A stretch of 37,716 bases of DNA, from assembly GCA_002721705.1 (NCBI GenBank), contig PBLJ01000072.1:1-37716 (forward strand), given 5' to 3'. Positions 1-9,370 of this stretch are shown here, in pieces. Source of the DNA: Opitutia bacterium. GTDB taxonomy: Bacteria > Verrucomicrobiota > Verrucomicrobiia > Opitutales > Seribacteraceae. How positions within the stretch are numbered: the first letter of the stretch is position 1; each line of letters starts with the position of its first letter. Below the pieces are notes generated by a model. It saw only the letters and a list, made by a program, of their open reading frames with translations, did no database searches and was not told where the DNA came from. A program made the position numbers and the translations under genes.

Positions 1-1
1 C

Positions 2-3000
2 CCCGCCGCCACCGCTCTCATCGCTCAAGCCGAGATCGGCTCCGAGGTAAGGGCCACCTGGACCTACGACGAACGCATACGCCTTGTTTCACTCGAGAAG
101 ATCGAAGACCAGTTTCCGCCTCCCTCGATGGCAGAGATCGGCATTGCGGATGGCATTCTGGTGGGCAAGGGGCCCAACAATGAATGGGTGGAGGTCCGCG
201 AAGACGGCAACGGCACCCTGATCGAGATTCTGGTGCCCAACGACTTGGTTCTAATGGCAGATGAACTTCGTATACCCAACCGGGTCGTGGTGAACTGGAA
301 TCGCGAGGAGAACGCGACCCACCCGATCGCCACCTCCTTGGTCAACCTGCGTCCCGGGGAAAACCAAGGAATGGTCACAGGTCACGTCGTGGACAAATGG
401 GATGACAACTGGATAGAGATCAGTTCTACCGAGCAACCGTTGCGTCGCTACGTACCGCGCTGGATCAACGGCCAAGATGATCCTATTGCCGGCAACCTAA
501 TTCGTGAAGCCGAGATCGGTTCAGAGGTCATGGCGTCCTGGTACAACGACGGAGAACGCGTCCGCCTCGTATCTCTCGAAAAAATCGGGGGAGAACAGCC
601 CCTGCCTCCAGAAATCATTGAATTCGAAGGTGTAGTTAAATTCATCGAGCTTGAAGGTGGATTCCATGGAATAATAAGGGATGGGGCCGAAGGTTTGTTG
701 CCACTAAACCTACCACCGGAACTTGCCCTTGATGGCCAACAAGTCAAAGGCAGGGGGCAAAAGATAGATATTGTGACTATCCAGCAATGGGGAATACCAA
801 TCGATCTCGAGAATATCGAGACGATTGGCGAACAAGAGCCCGAACCCGAACCGGGGACTGCTCCTGCGACGGGTGGAACCACAGAAGGCGTCCTGTTGGC
901 AAAAGGGAATGAGAACGACTTCATCGAAGTTCGCTTGGACGGTGGTGCGGGCGTAAAGGTTTTCGAACCTCGTTGGCTTGATGGAACATCTCCAACTGGT
1001 GGAGGGTTCGATCAAGGTGTCACTCAGCAAATCGGGCAACTTTTCGTGGGCAACCGGGTCCAGATAAATTGGGAACAAGATGAGAAATTGAGGGTGATTT
1101 CCATTGTGCAATTTGCCCCCGAATCAAACGAAGGCACCTTGCAAGGCATTGTGATCGAAAAGAGCGATGGATGGATCGAAATCCAATCACTGACAGATGG
1201 CTTGATCGAACGTTATTCACCAATTTGGAACGGTGGAGCTCCAGTAGACGGAGGTGGCTTGGACAAGGAAATGCTCATCGCAATCTCTCGCGCTGAAATC
1301 GGAGGCATAGTCGAAGTGGGATGGGTTTACGACGAACGAAAAAGGGTGACCTCATTGACTGGCCCCGGCATCATGGAAACCGATCCTTCCACGGAAGAAG
1401 AAACCACCGTGAATCCTGGTCTGCCGGAATGGCTCGAGCAGTCCATTGGCACGCAACCCAGTGAAGGGCAGCAAGAGCTTTTCGGCTCCGTTACAGGCAT
1501 TGTACGCGACGCGCAAGGAGAAGTCGTTCCAAGATCTCCAGTTTCCGCTCATACTCCGGATGGTCTGCTCTGGCTAGAAACCGAGACCAATGCCGAGGGT
1601 CGCTTTGAATTTGAGCACCTCTCTCCAAGAAACTGGTGCTTCTCGGCTTTCCCAGGCCCCGACGAATCCATGGCTCGGGAATCCGAGCCGGTTGAATTAA
1701 GAATTGTCCAAAACGAATCCACGACAGTCGAACTGCAATTGGGTCTGGCCAACGTATACGGTAGAATTCTTGCCGAACGCCCTGACGGGACCCACGAAGC
1801 ACTCCAAGACGCTCACCTTTGGATTTTCCCCGACCAAAATGGCGATGGCCTCCCGGATTACGAAGAGACTACGCAAAACTTTGAAACAACTCCGGAAGAG
1901 GCATTGCCAGCCGCAAATGCAGGCTTCGTTGCCTACAGCGACAGTCGAGGCTATTTCAGTTTGGATCTGCCGCCAGGTGCATACTCCATGCTAACTGACT
2001 TGCCGAGTGGCACTGGTTTATCGGAACCAGAAGCCATCTCTTTCGTAGTCGGGGCAGGAGCTGAACCGCTGCGATTGGGCAACGCCGACGTTGAAGGTTG
2101 GTGCGTGGTTGTGGAGATTCCAAACCAAGTCATTCACGGACGCGTACTAGACCAAGAAGGTTCTCCGGCATCCAACGCCGTGGTGGCTGCCTGGAATTTA
2201 AACGGTCGTGGGTGGGCGGAATCAAAGGTCGAAATTGACGGAGCCTATGCACTGAAGGTCGGCCCCGGCAAATGGGAGGTAGTTGCTCATCCACCCTTCG
2301 ACTCGCCCGCGGACTGGAGTTATCAAGAAGACCCTGAAATCGTTGAGGTATCCGGCGAAAACCCGAACGCCAGCCTCAATTTCACAGTCACTCGTAGATC
2401 GGCTGCAACCGGATTGAAAGGGAGGCTTCTGAAGCCCGATGGAACGTCGGAATGGACCATGGATCAATTAAAGGAAATTTCCATCGAGGCATGGAATGCC
2501 GAAGGTCTGGGAAACTGGGCTCAAATCAATTCCAATGGCGTCTTTGAATTAGCGCTGGAACCGGGCCATTACGATGCCTACGTCTGGATTTCTCCGGAGC
2601 ATGGTTACGTCTCTCCAAATGTCGGTGTTATACGTGTCACGGCCGAAGCCCCGGTTGACCTCGGTGACCTTCGCTTTGCCGAACTTTCATCGAAAATCAC
2701 GGGCCAGATTGAATCCACCGATGACAATGAACCGTTGGCAAACCTTTACGTTTACGCATGGAATGAAGAAGGCGATTACGCGTCCGCTCTGACCGGAGTC
2801 GACGGGAGCTATTCCTTATCGGTCGGAACAGGCTTCTGGCACGTTTCCTACGAGGCTCCCTTAGGTGAAAACGACACGGTTTCGCCCTATCTTTCAACCA
2901 ATCCAACGGGCGTGGAGGTGGCTTTGGATCAAGTGGTTGAAAACGTTGATTTCGGAGTACAAAGCGCGTCGCGCCAGATCGAAGGATCCTTGGTGGGAGT

Positions 3001-5185
3001 CGATGGACTCCCCCTTTTGGAAGTCGATGCCGAGGTGTATGCTCGCAGCGCATTGGATGAAGATTGGTTTCACGTGGTAGCGGAAGCTCCAGTGGATGCG
3101 CGAGGACGCTTCCAGCTCCAACTGCCTGAAGGCGAATACCTGCTAGGCGTATGGCTCTCTCCCGATTCCTCCTTCGAAATGAAGGAAGAAGTGAGAGTGA
3201 GCGACTCCGCCGCATCCGCGAATATCACCTTGCTGAAGGACGACGCCGTTATCTCCGGTTCCTTCATGCTCGATGGCCAACCAGTGACAGGGTTAAGTGG
3301 CGACGTTTTCGCGGTGCCCATGGATGACAGGGCCGGGTGGAGGGTAGCCCCCATCGAATGGGATGGCAGTTACCATTTGGAAGTCGGAGCGGGAGAATGG
3401 TTCATCGATTACCATCTGTTCGATTGGCCGGCCGAACTGCCACCCTTCCGTCCCTTTCCGGAAAAGCCACTGGTTGCCGCAGCCGGCGCAGGCGAGGAGA
3501 CTACTTTCGATTTCGAACTGCAAAACCTTTCCGGATCCGTTACGGGTTCCATCGTGGACGCGGACGGAAATGCGGTGGACGGCGACGTTTACGTTTGGAT
3601 CGAACGCATAGGCATAACCGGAGACAATGAATGGTTTGGGTTGGAAACCATGGCCGTAAATGGAAGTTTCGAGCTGACCGTTCCAAATGGAGCGAAATTC
3701 GCCGTTGGAGCATACCTAGGTCCCACGCTTCGCAATGCCGGTCATCTCGAGCCAGCGGTCGTCTTCGCCGATCTGCGAAAACAGGATGCAGTTGCAATCA
3801 CCTTGGCCTTGGGCAAACGAGCCGAAGATGAATTCATTGCCGGTCAAGTAGTCGACGGAAACGGTACGGCGGTAGCGGGCGCGTTTGTTTACGCTTGGTC
3901 GGAAGGGGGACGCTTTGCCGAAGCCGAGTCGGATGCCGAAGGGGCGTTCAAATTGCCGGTTGCAACGGGCGACGTATGGCGAATCGGAGCGGAAACCGTC
4001 ACGGAAAATGCAGAGGGCCAAATGCCGTATGCCACGGAAGTGGAAACTCGGATCGACCTACGCAAGGACCGTTCCCTTGACGGCATGTTGCTGACCTTGG
4101 CAGAACCGGAGTTCGTAGTGCCCGACGGAATCGTGGAAAGCTTTGATCCGAGAGAAGATTTCACCGCTGCCCTACCGGATGGCACGAAAATCATCATTTC
4201 CGCAAACAGTCTTCCCGTGGATGAACAGGAGACTCTTGTGCGACTCGTTGCTCAACCCGTGGTGCAAGGGCTCGTAAAGACCGTGAACGACCGTCCCTTG
4301 GACTATGCATACTCAATCGAGCTCTTCGACTCGTCCGGCAAGGAGATTTCTCAGCAATTCAACAAGCCCGTCACCATTGCCATTGATTACGACAAGGAAG
4401 ATTTGGAGCGATGGGGAACCACTGAAGAAGACCTCGCGATATCCTTCTTTTCCTCTACCAAAAACGCTTGGGAAGATGCAGAGGTATCGACTGTGGACGA
4501 GCAATCGGGCACCATATACGCACGCGTGGACCACTTTTCGCAATGGGCTCCCACCGCTTCACCGAACGTCACTCCAGGAGTATCGGTTCCTTCCGCTATT
4601 TCAGAATCAACCGGAGTGAACGACTTAGGTAACGGATGGAACCAATTGTCTTGGTTCGGCAGCTTTCACGACTCGGGCAATGGCTGGGTTTTTCATGAAC
4701 GCCATGGCTGGCTATTCGTTGACGACACCACCAACCAAAACGGGAACTTTTGGTTTCACGACGGCTCATTGGGTTGGCTCTGGACGGGGCCTGACTATTA
4801 TGGCCCAAACGTCGACGGGGACTTCATCTATTCCAGCACCGAACAATCATGGATGCACTATTACTACACCGCGGATGGAGAACGTTGGTTCTATCTTTAT
4901 TCTGCGGGCTATTGGAAAAGCGCTTCCGGAAAAACTCAAGTTGGCGTGAGAGCAAGAGTGAATTCAACCAAAGGAGGAAGCGTCACAGGAAGTGGCACCT
5001 ATTCCTTGGGAGAAGAGGCGACCTTGACGGCCATCCCTTCGGATGGCTACCAATTTACAGGCTGGAGCGGAGATGCATCGGGTGACTCGAAAACCATTAA
5101 CGTCACTGTGGATGGAGCGAAAAACATCCAAGCTGATTTCGAGGTTATACCTGTTTCATCAGTTATAAACAGTCTGTTCGAATAA
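2..5185 (+). CDS. Giant multidomain surface/secreted repeat protein, 5' end missing
   Basis: The frame is open from base 2 through the ATG at 128, and residues encoded before that ATG match an internal repeat (AEIGSEV, then DER and RLVSLEKI). The gene therefore begins left of the window and 1727 residues are visible. Order seen: alternating approximately 75-residue modules with a WIEI/WVEV core (nt 2-1366); about nine carboxypeptidase-regulatory-like (CNA-B-type) beta-sandwich repeats with G-x-V/L-x-D-x-x-G starts (nt 1481-4090); a ZU5-like region ending in an HFS motif (nt 4159-4560); a Trp/Tyr/Phe-rich block (nt 4630-4925); and a C-terminal InlB-type repeat with GYQFTGWSGD (nt 4960-5145). 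Such domains are known in exported cell-surface proteins. The signal peptide would lie outside the window. There is no catalytic motif, and the exact role (adhesion, matrix or envelope) is unknown. The stop is TAA at 5183. Confidence 0.85.
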   Translation, partial: PAATALIAQAEIGSEVRATWTYDERIRLVSLEKIEDQFPPPSMAEIGIADGILVGKGPNNEWVEVREDGNGTLIEILVPNDLVLMADELRIPNRVVVNWNREENATHPIATSLVNLRPGENQGMVTGHVVDKWDDNWIEISSTEQPLRRYVPRWINGQDDPIAGNLIREAEIGSEVMASWYNDGERVRLVSLEKIGGEQPLPPEIIEFEGVVKFIELEGGFHGIIRDGAEGLLPLNLPPELALDGQQVKGRGQKIDIVTIQQWGIPIDLENIETIGEQEPEPEPGTAPATGGTTEGVLLAKGNENDFIEVRLDGGAGVKVFEPRWLDGTSPTGGGFDQGVTQQIGQLFVGNRVQINWEQDEKLRVISIVQFAPESNEGTLQGIVIEKSDGWIEIQSLTDGLIERYSPIWNGGAPVDGGGLDKEMLIAISRAEIGGIVEVGWVYDERKRVTSLTGPGIMETDPSTEEETTVNPGLPEWLEQSIGTQPSEGQQELFGSVTGIVRDAQGEVVPRSPVSAHTPDGLLWLETETNAEGRFEFEHLSPRNWCFSAFPGPDESMARESEPVELRIVQNESTTVELQLGLANVYGRILAERPDGTHEALQDAHLWIFPDQNGDGLPDYEETTQNFETTPEEALPAANAGFVAYSDSRGYFSLDLPPGAYSMLTDLPSGTGLSEPEAISFVVGAGAEPLRLGNADVEGWCVVVEIPNQVIHGRVLDQEGSPASNAVVAAWNLNGRGWAESKVEIDGAYALKVGPGKWEVVAHPPFDSPADWSYQEDPEIVEVSGENPNASLNFTVTRRSAATGLKGRLLKPDGTSEWTMDQLKEISIEAWNAEGLGNWAQINSNGVFELALEPGHYDAYVWISPEHGYVSPNVGVIRVTAEAPVDLGDLRFAELSSKITGQIESTDDNEPLANLYVYAWNEEGDYASALTGVDGSYSLSVGTGFWHVSYEAPLGENDTVSPYLSTNPTGVEVALDQVVENVDFGVQSASRQIEGSLVGVDGLPLLEVDAEVYARSALDEDWFHVVAEAPVDARGRFQLQLPEGEYLLGVWLSPDSSFEMKEEVRVSDSAASANITLLKDDAVISGSFMLDGQPVTGLSGDVFAVPMDDRAGWRVAPIEWDGSYHLEVGAGEWFIDYHLFDWPAELPPFRPFPEKPLVAAAGAGEETTFDFELQNLSGSVTGSIVDADGNAVDGDVYVWIERIGITGDNEWFGLETMAVNGSFELTVPNGAKFAVGAYLGPTLRNAGHLEPAVVFADLRKQDAVAITLALGKRAEDEFIAGQVVDGNGTAVAGAFVYAWSEGGRFAEAESDAEGAFKLPVATGDVWRIGAETVTENAEGQMPYATEVETRIDLRKDRSLDGMLLTLAEPEFVVPDGIVESFDPREDFTAALPDGTKIIISANSLPVDEQETLVRLVAQPVVQGLVKTVNDRPLDYAYSIELFDSSGKEISQQFNKPVTIAIDYDKEDLERWGTTEEDLAISFFSSTKNAWEDAEVSTVDEQSGTIYARVDHFSQWAPTASPNVTPGVSVPSAISESTGVNDLGNGWNQLSWFGSFHDSGNGWVFHERHGWLFVDDTTNQNGNFWFHDGSLGWLWTGPDYYGPNVDGDFIYSSTEQSWMHYYYTADGERWFYLYSAGYWKSASGKTQVGVRARVNSTKGGSVTGSGTYSLGEEATLTAIPSDGYQFTGWSGDASGDSKTINVTVDGAKNIQADFEVIPVSSVINSLFE

Positions 5186-5230
5186 ACAGCGGTCCGACTA
5201 TCCGCAAAGCAAAGGAAGCAGATTCTAATC

Positions 5231-5494
5231 GTGGAAAAGCCAATCCTTTACGTTAAATCCGGGTGTCCATGGTGCATCGATGCGCTGGCTTACTTCGAAA
5301 GCAAGGACTTGGACTTGGAGATCGTGGACGTACGATTAGAACCCGCTCGTATGGACGAGTTGGTCGCTGCCAGCGGGCAAACGAAAACACCTACACTCAA
5401 GCATGGGGATTTCGTGGTGGCTGACTTCGACCTGGAGGAATTCGAGACTGCCCTTGCTCAATCCCCGGAAGCTCGCATCGAGCTTGGCTTATAA
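5231..5494 (+). CDS. Glutaredoxin-family thiol-disulfide oxidoreductase
   Basis: This 87-residue protein has the size and fold signature of a single-domain glutaredoxin. A beta strand (ILYVKS) leads into a CPWC active site at residues 13-16, followed by a long helix, a TPT cis-proline motif near residue 55, and a final helix starting at DLEEFE. Glutaredoxins reduce protein or glutathione mixed disulfides in the cytoplasm. The start is GTG, with a purine-rich AAGGAAG 12 bases upstream, which is farther than usual. It follows the giant surface protein by 45 bases on the same strand and may share its transcript, but no functional link is apparent. The stop codon sits only four bases before a hairpin shared with the converging aminotransferase. 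Confidence 0.8.
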   Translation: MEKPILYVKSGCPWCIDALAYFESKDLDLEIVDVRLEPARMDELVAASGQTKTPTLKHGDFVVADFDLEEFETALAQSPEARIELGL

Positions 5495-5498
5495 AGAA

Positions 5499-5521
5499 CC
5501 ATGCTTTCCGAGCAAGCATGG
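5499..5521 (-). terminator. Hairpin terminator of the minus-strand housekeeping block
   Basis: There is a perfect 8-bp inverted repeat, CCATGCTT (5499-5506) and AAGCATGG (5514-5521), with a 7-base loop. Read on the minus strand it is followed by TTCTTTAT, a T-rich tail of the kind expected for intrinsic termination. On the plus strand the downstream sequence is not T-rich. It therefore most likely ends the aminotransferase transcript, although it could also slow plus-strand readthrough from the glutaredoxin gene. Confidence 0.6.
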
Positions 5522-5567
5522 CATGGTCGGTGGCAGTATCTGTGACTGGTTGAACCTCAGGACGTTC

Positions 5568-6758
5568 TCACAGACTGGAGCAAAAGTCGCGAAAGCGAGA
5601 TATCCCCTTTTCAATAACCTCGTCCGAGGTAGCGTAACTGAGTCGAATATATCCTTCTGCGCCAAATCCACTGCCGGGCACTACCGCTACCTTATGCTCG
5701 TCAAGCAAACGATCGGCGAGATCATCCGTTCCCATGCCGAGAGCGGACACGTTGGGAAAAAGATAAAAAGCTCCTTGGGCTCGCGGACAAGTCACGCCCT
5801 CGATGGCATTCAGGGAATCCAGCAGGAAAAGACGTCTGCGATCGAAATGAGTCAACATCTCGGCCACGGCCGCCATTGCCTCGTCCGATCGATGGAGGGC
5901 GGCTAATGCACCATATTGGGCGAAGGTAGTGGCATTCGAAGTGGTTTGGCTTTGAATACTGGCTACGGCTTTGGCTACAGGGGTCGCGGCCACCAGCGTG
6001 CCCAACCGCCAACCGGTCATGGAGAACGTCTTGCTGAAACCAGCCACAGTAATGACTTTTTCGGCGGCTTCGGCGGAAAAAGAAGCAGGACTATGGTGAG
6101 TGACGTCGTCGTAGAGAAGATATTCATAGATTTCATCGGACATGACGTAGAGCCCGTGCTCGAGCGCAACCTCCATAATGGCTTCCATTTCAGCTCGGTC
6201 ATAAATAGCTCCAGTAGGATTGGAGGGGCTGTTGAGGATGAGCATTCTAGAACGGTCGGTGATCGCCTCTCGGAGCTGATCGGGGGTAATCTTGAATCCT
6301 TGGTCATCTCCAGCGAAAACAACCTTGGGCTCCGCTCCGGCAAGCTTGGCCATCTCGGGATAGCTCACCCAGTAAGGAGCAGGTATGATGACCTCGTCCC
6401 CAGGGCCGCAAGTAGCCTGAATGGCCAAGAAACATGAATACTTGCCGCCGGGACTGACCACCGTGTTCACGGGTTCGAGTCCGGCTATTCCGTTTTCTGA
6501 AACGTACTTGGCGGCCAGAGCTTCCCTCAAGGCGGGCAAACCGGCCGCGGGAACATACTTGGTTTGCCCATCGGACAATGCCTTGGCGCAAGCTTCCTTT
6601 ATAAATTCGGGTGTATCGAAATCGGGTTCGCCCGATCCGAAACCACAGACGTCCTCACCGGCTGCCGTGAGGGCTTTGGCCTTGGCATCTACCGCCAAAG
6701 TGGGGGATGGGGCAACGTTGGCCGCTACGTGAGAGAGGATTGAAGATTCGGAAGACAT
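5568..6758 (-). CDS. aspC: Class I pyridoxal-phosphate aminotransferase, aspartate aminotransferase type
   Basis: The 396-residue protein has the normal length of a fold-type I aspartate/aromatic aminotransferase. Visible landmarks are [10 protein letters not shown] near residue 41, SPSNPTG at 177-183, SDEIYEYL at 207-214 (Asp and Tyr contact PLP), and [14 protein letters not shown], with the Schiff-base lysine at residue 243 and a conserved Arg at 251. It would move an amino group between aspartate or another amino acid and 2-oxoglutarate in the cytoplasm. The exact substrate cannot be read from sequence. The ATG at 6758 has no Shine-Dalgarno site. An 89-base AT-rich gap separates it from the LolA-like gene upstream, so it may have its own promoter. 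A second aminotransferase of the same class lies at 12555-13757. Confidence 0.88.
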   Translation of the reverse strand: MSSESSILSHVAANVAPSPTLAVDAKAKALTAAGEDVCGFGSGEPDFDTPEFIKEACAKALSDGQTKYVPAAGLPALREALAAKYVSENGIAGLEPVNTVVSPGGKYSCFLAIQATCGPGDEVIIPAPYWVSYPEMAKLAGAEPKVVFAGDDQGFKITPDQLREAITDRSRMLILNSPSNPTGAIYDRAEMEAIMEVALEHGLYVMSDEIYEYLLYDDVTHHSPASFSAEAAEKVITVAGFSKTFSMTGWRLGTLVAATPVAKAVASIQSQTTSNATTFAQYGALAALHRSDEAMAAVAEMLTHFDRRRLFLLDSLNAIEGVTCPRAQGAFYLFPNVSALGMGTDDLADRLLDEHKVAVVPGSGFGAEGYIRLSYATSDEVIEKGISRFRDFCSSL

Positions 6759-6847
6759 AATGAAAAAAGGGTTGAAAGCTTTTAGGTGAAAAAATCAATC
6801 GAAGAAAACAAAAGTTATCTTTGTTTGGGCTCGAAGAACTCAATATC

Positions 6848-7777
6848 TTATTCAAATGGGTCCAATGGGAAAGCTAGGTTTTCAGCGCTAAACTGATCGG
6901 TCGAGAAGGTTCGACCAATGTCTTCGCCCTCTTCTATCACAATTCGCAACCGGGTCTTTTCGCGGGAATTCAAGTCCATGAGATCAATGATCTTGACGAT
7001 CCAGTAAGGATTTTCATTCGAAGAGACTTTCTTGAAGGAAATGACTGAAAACTTTCGTTCCACCAAATTTCGGTTTCCGAAAACTTCAACACGCAACGTC
7101 TCTTTGTAAGCATGATCCACTGCTACGCGAACGAAACGCAAGCTAGGTCGAACGGCCTTGATTTCCTCAGGTGGATACAAATCAAACAAATGAGCCAGAC
7201 GCCCGATCACCCTAGTGGAACCTCTATAGGAAACATTCTTCCAGTGAACGAAAGGCATGAGGGCATCGAAAGCCGAATAGTCGACGTCCTCGGTCAAGGA
7301 GGCAAACAGATCGAGATTCTGCAGCAGACGCGGTTGTTTATCGCCAGTGTCGAAACGCCAAGCTTTTGGTTCCTTCCCGTTCAGGAGCAAAACGGAAGTA
7401 GTGGCGTTCTTGTCCCGTTGGGGAAACTGAATACGCAGAATGCCTCGATCCCCCCATAAGCCGAAAAGATATCCTTCTCTTTGTATTACTTTTCCACGTC
7501 TAGGTATTTTTTCCAAACGAACCTTGAAGGCAAAACCCGAAAGGGATGGCGCTTGAGGCACGACACCTTGAAATCGCTTGAGGAATTCCACCCAAGTATC
7601 ATTGGCGTCTTGAGGGGTCAGGAATTTCGGATTTATCCCCCGAACTGGGATTGAAGTGGATGCCTCAGCTTGACCGATTCCCACGAAGCTCGCAGACAAG
7701 CAAAGAAAAAGGACCCTGGAAATCGTTGCCGAAAAAAGATGCCTAAGCAGTGAAAACCAAAGCTCTCGAGTGGGCAA
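6848..7777 (-). CDS. Exported LolA-like (outer-membrane lipoprotein-sorting family) protein
   Basis: A hydrophobic signal segment (roughly VLFLCLSASFVGIG, ending QAEAS) is followed by a approximately 270-residue domain rich in alternating beta strands. The end pattern is a YW-V-K-I strand, then D-x-N-S-R-E-K-T-R-L. This resembles the LolA-like/TP0789 family, whose members are predicted periplasmic lipid or lipoprotein carriers, and the assignment is from pattern memory. The start is uncertain. An ATG at 7858 would overlap secG by 80 bases and put a approximately 45-residue Arg/Lys-rich stretch before the signal sequence. I prefer the TTG at 7777, which follows the secG stop by one base and has AAAGGTGG eight bases upstream. 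It is probably co-transcribed with secG. It is not clear that it delivers lipoproteins. Confidence 0.6.
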   Translation of the reverse strand: MPTRELWFSLLRHLFSATISRVLFLCLSASFVGIGQAEASTSIPVRGINPKFLTPQDANDTWVEFLKRFQGVVPQAPSLSGFAFKVRLEKIPRRGKVIQREGYLFGLWGDRGILRIQFPQRDKNATTSVLLLNGKEPKAWRFDTGDKQPRLLQNLDLFASLTEDVDYSAFDALMPFVHWKNVSYRGSTRVIGRLAHLFDLYPPEEIKAVRPSLRFVRVAVDHAYKETLRVEVFGNRNLVERKFSVISFKKVSSNENPYWIVKIIDLMDLNSREKTRLRIVIEEGEDIGRTFSTDQFSAENLAFPLDPFE

Positions 7778-7778
7778 A

Positions 7779-8315
7779 TTATTCGCCACCTTTGGGCTCC
7801 GGGCTTTCGGGCGCGACAGGCGGCTTGGTGGCGTTCTCCTCCGCCTTGACTTTCCCATCCGGCGGAACCAAGGGGGGTAGTCCCTCAGGAACTTTCGTTT
7901 CCTCCTGTGAATTCTGGTTCAAAGGGTCTTTCACGTCCTGCTTGGGATTGGAAGTTTGAGGGTCGCCGGCATTCTCTTTGGGCTCCGTTTCGGAACCATC
8001 ACCTGCCGTCGTTGTGTTTCCATCCTCCTTTGGGCTTTGCTCAGTGGATGGTGATCCACCACCTTGCGAATCAACCGCATCGACGGGACGGTTGCTCTGG
8101 GCAATCAAATAAAGTCCAAATGATATGATGAAGAAGCCCAGTACGCCCCAAACCGTCCATTTGGTGAGGACAGCCGCAGAACCTCCTCCGAACACCTGAT
8201 CAGCTGCTCCACCGCCCAATGCCGAACCCATGCCACCTGAACTCCTTTGTAGCAAAATCAGGAGGATCAGGAACAGGCTCAACAGAATGAGAACAACGGT
8301 AAGAAATCCAGTCAT
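7779..8315 (-). CDS. secG: Preprotein translocase subunit SecG with a long charged C-terminal tail
   Basis: Residues 3-22 and 52-73 form two transmembrane helices. They are joined by the family-typical Gly-rich cytoplasmic loop (LLQRSSGGMGSALGGG, then FGGGSA). SecG joins SecY and SecE in the inner membrane and aids SecA-driven export. I chose the ATG at 8315 because it starts directly at the first helix; an upstream TTG at 8372 would add 19 residues that SecG does not need. Residues about 77-178 form a low-complexity tail rich in Pro, Glu, Lys, Asn and Ser. Ordinary SecG is about 75-110 residues, so the tail roughly doubles it. The stop overlaps the region where the LolA-like gene starts. Confidence 0.88.
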   Translation of the reverse strand: MTGFLTVVLILLSLFLILLILLQRSSGGMGSALGGGAADQVFGGGSAAVLTKWTVWGVLGFFIISFGLYLIAQSNRPVDAVDSQGGGSPSTEQSPKEDGNTTTAGDGSETEPKENAGDPQTSNPKQDVKDPLNQNSQEETKVPEGLPPLVPPDGKVKAEENATKPPVAPESPEPKGGE

Positions 8316-8409
8316 CGGGGGAAAAACGAATACAAAGGTAAAACAGGAAATGGATTTGAGGAGAAAACGCAATACCCATTAAAAGAAGAAATGGGGAAAG
8401 ATGGGAAAG

Positions 8410-9366
8410 TCAAAGACCCATTTTTTTTGCCAGGTCATCCAGCTTGGCCGCGCTGTCGTATTCAATCACAATGCGACCTTTGCCTTCGCCATTGGAAGAC
8501 ACGCGAACTTTCGTATTGAACAGGGAAGCCAACTTGCCGGCCATTTCCTTGGCTACCTTGCCGTTGGCCTTGGCTGGTGAAGAAGTCGCTCGGCCCGAAC
8601 TCTTGTTCTTGAAAGATTCCACCTCATCCTCCGCTTGGCGCACGCTGAGCCCGTTATCGACGATCTTCCGAGCCAAGCGCAAACGGAGGTCCTCTTTTTC
8701 CACACCAAGTAAAACCTTGGCGTGTCCAACGGAAAAACGTCCTTCCGTGAGGTGTTCTTGAATTTCTTCATCGAGCTGCAACAAGCGCAACGCATTCGTG
8801 ACGTAGACACGGCTTTTACCCAAACGCTCAGCGACTTGGGCTTGCGTGAGGTCAAAATCTTGCATCAAGGCGGCAAAACCCAACGACTCCTCGATTGGAT
8901 CAAGGCCTTCTCTCTGCAAGTTCTCGATCAAGGAAAGCGCAGCGGAAGAAGCATCCTCCACGTCCAGAATGCGAACGGGTATGGTTTTTCGTCCCAATTC
9001 TCGATAAGCTCGCCAGCGCCTTTCCCCGGCAATGATTTCATAACCGTCTTCGGAAGAACGAACCGCTATCGGCTGAATCAACCCTTCGGCCTTTATGCTG
9101 GATGCCAGTTCCTTGATTTGCTCGGAGTCAATTCGCTTGCGAGGCTGGTAGCGATTGGGGCGCACCTTGGAGATTGGGGCGTTGAGCAAGCTTTCTCCAT
9201 TATTGGAAGGAGAAGCCTTGGCCTTCCCCTTAGTTACCTTGGGGGCGGCTTTCTTGCTGGTTTTGCCAGAAGCCTTGGTCTGCGTCGTTTTTTTGGATTC
9301 CGTACCTAGGCCAGAGGAAATCAACCCTCCCAAACCGCGTCCTAGTCGAATGGAATTTTTCGCCAT
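8410..9366 (-). CDS. parB: Chromosome-partitioning protein ParB
   Basis: The 318-residue protein carries the ParB/Spo0J signatures in order. These are a short N-terminal ParA-contact peptide (RLGRGLGGLI, 6-15), a Lys/Thr-rich linker (about 22-52), the ParB/Srx CTP-binding domain with GERRWRA at 114-120 and ENLQRE at 148-153, and a helix-turn-helix at about 173-197 (LTQAQVAERLGKSRVYVTNA). ParB binds parS sites near the origin and loads onto DNA as a CTP-gated clamp. The start was set at the ATG at 9366, just before the ParA-contact peptide; a longer frame reaching 9480 only adds residues encoded inside the LysM gene. No parA gene and no parS-like palindrome was seen in the window. It lies four bases after the LysM gene. 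Confidence 0.92.
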   Translation of the reverse strand: MAKNSIRLGRGLGGLISSGLGTESKKTTQTKASGKTSKKAAPKVTKGKAKASPSNNGESLLNAPISKVRPNRYQPRKRIDSEQIKELASSIKAEGLIQPIAVRSSEDGYEIIAGERRWRAYRELGRKTIPVRILDVEDASSAALSLIENLQREGLDPIEESLGFAALMQDFDLTQAQVAERLGKSRVYVTNALRLLQLDEEIQEHLTEGRFSVGHAKVLLGVEKEDLRLRLARKIVDNGLSVRQAEDEVESFKNKSSGRATSSPAKANGKVAKEMAGKLASLFNTKVRVSSNGEGKGRIVIEYDSAAKLDDLAKKMGL

Positions 9367-9370
9367 GGGA

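Noticed and set aside
6759-6847. Possible promoter before the aminotransferase (TTGAGT, 18 bases, GATAAC on the minus strand)
   Set aside because: There are four of six matches in each box and no other support; such matches are expected by chance in AT-rich gaps.
8375-8395. Inverted repeat CCCATT/AATGGG between parB and secG
   Set aside because: It has a 6-bp AT-rich stem with a 9-base loop and no T-run on either strand, so it is too weak to call a terminator.
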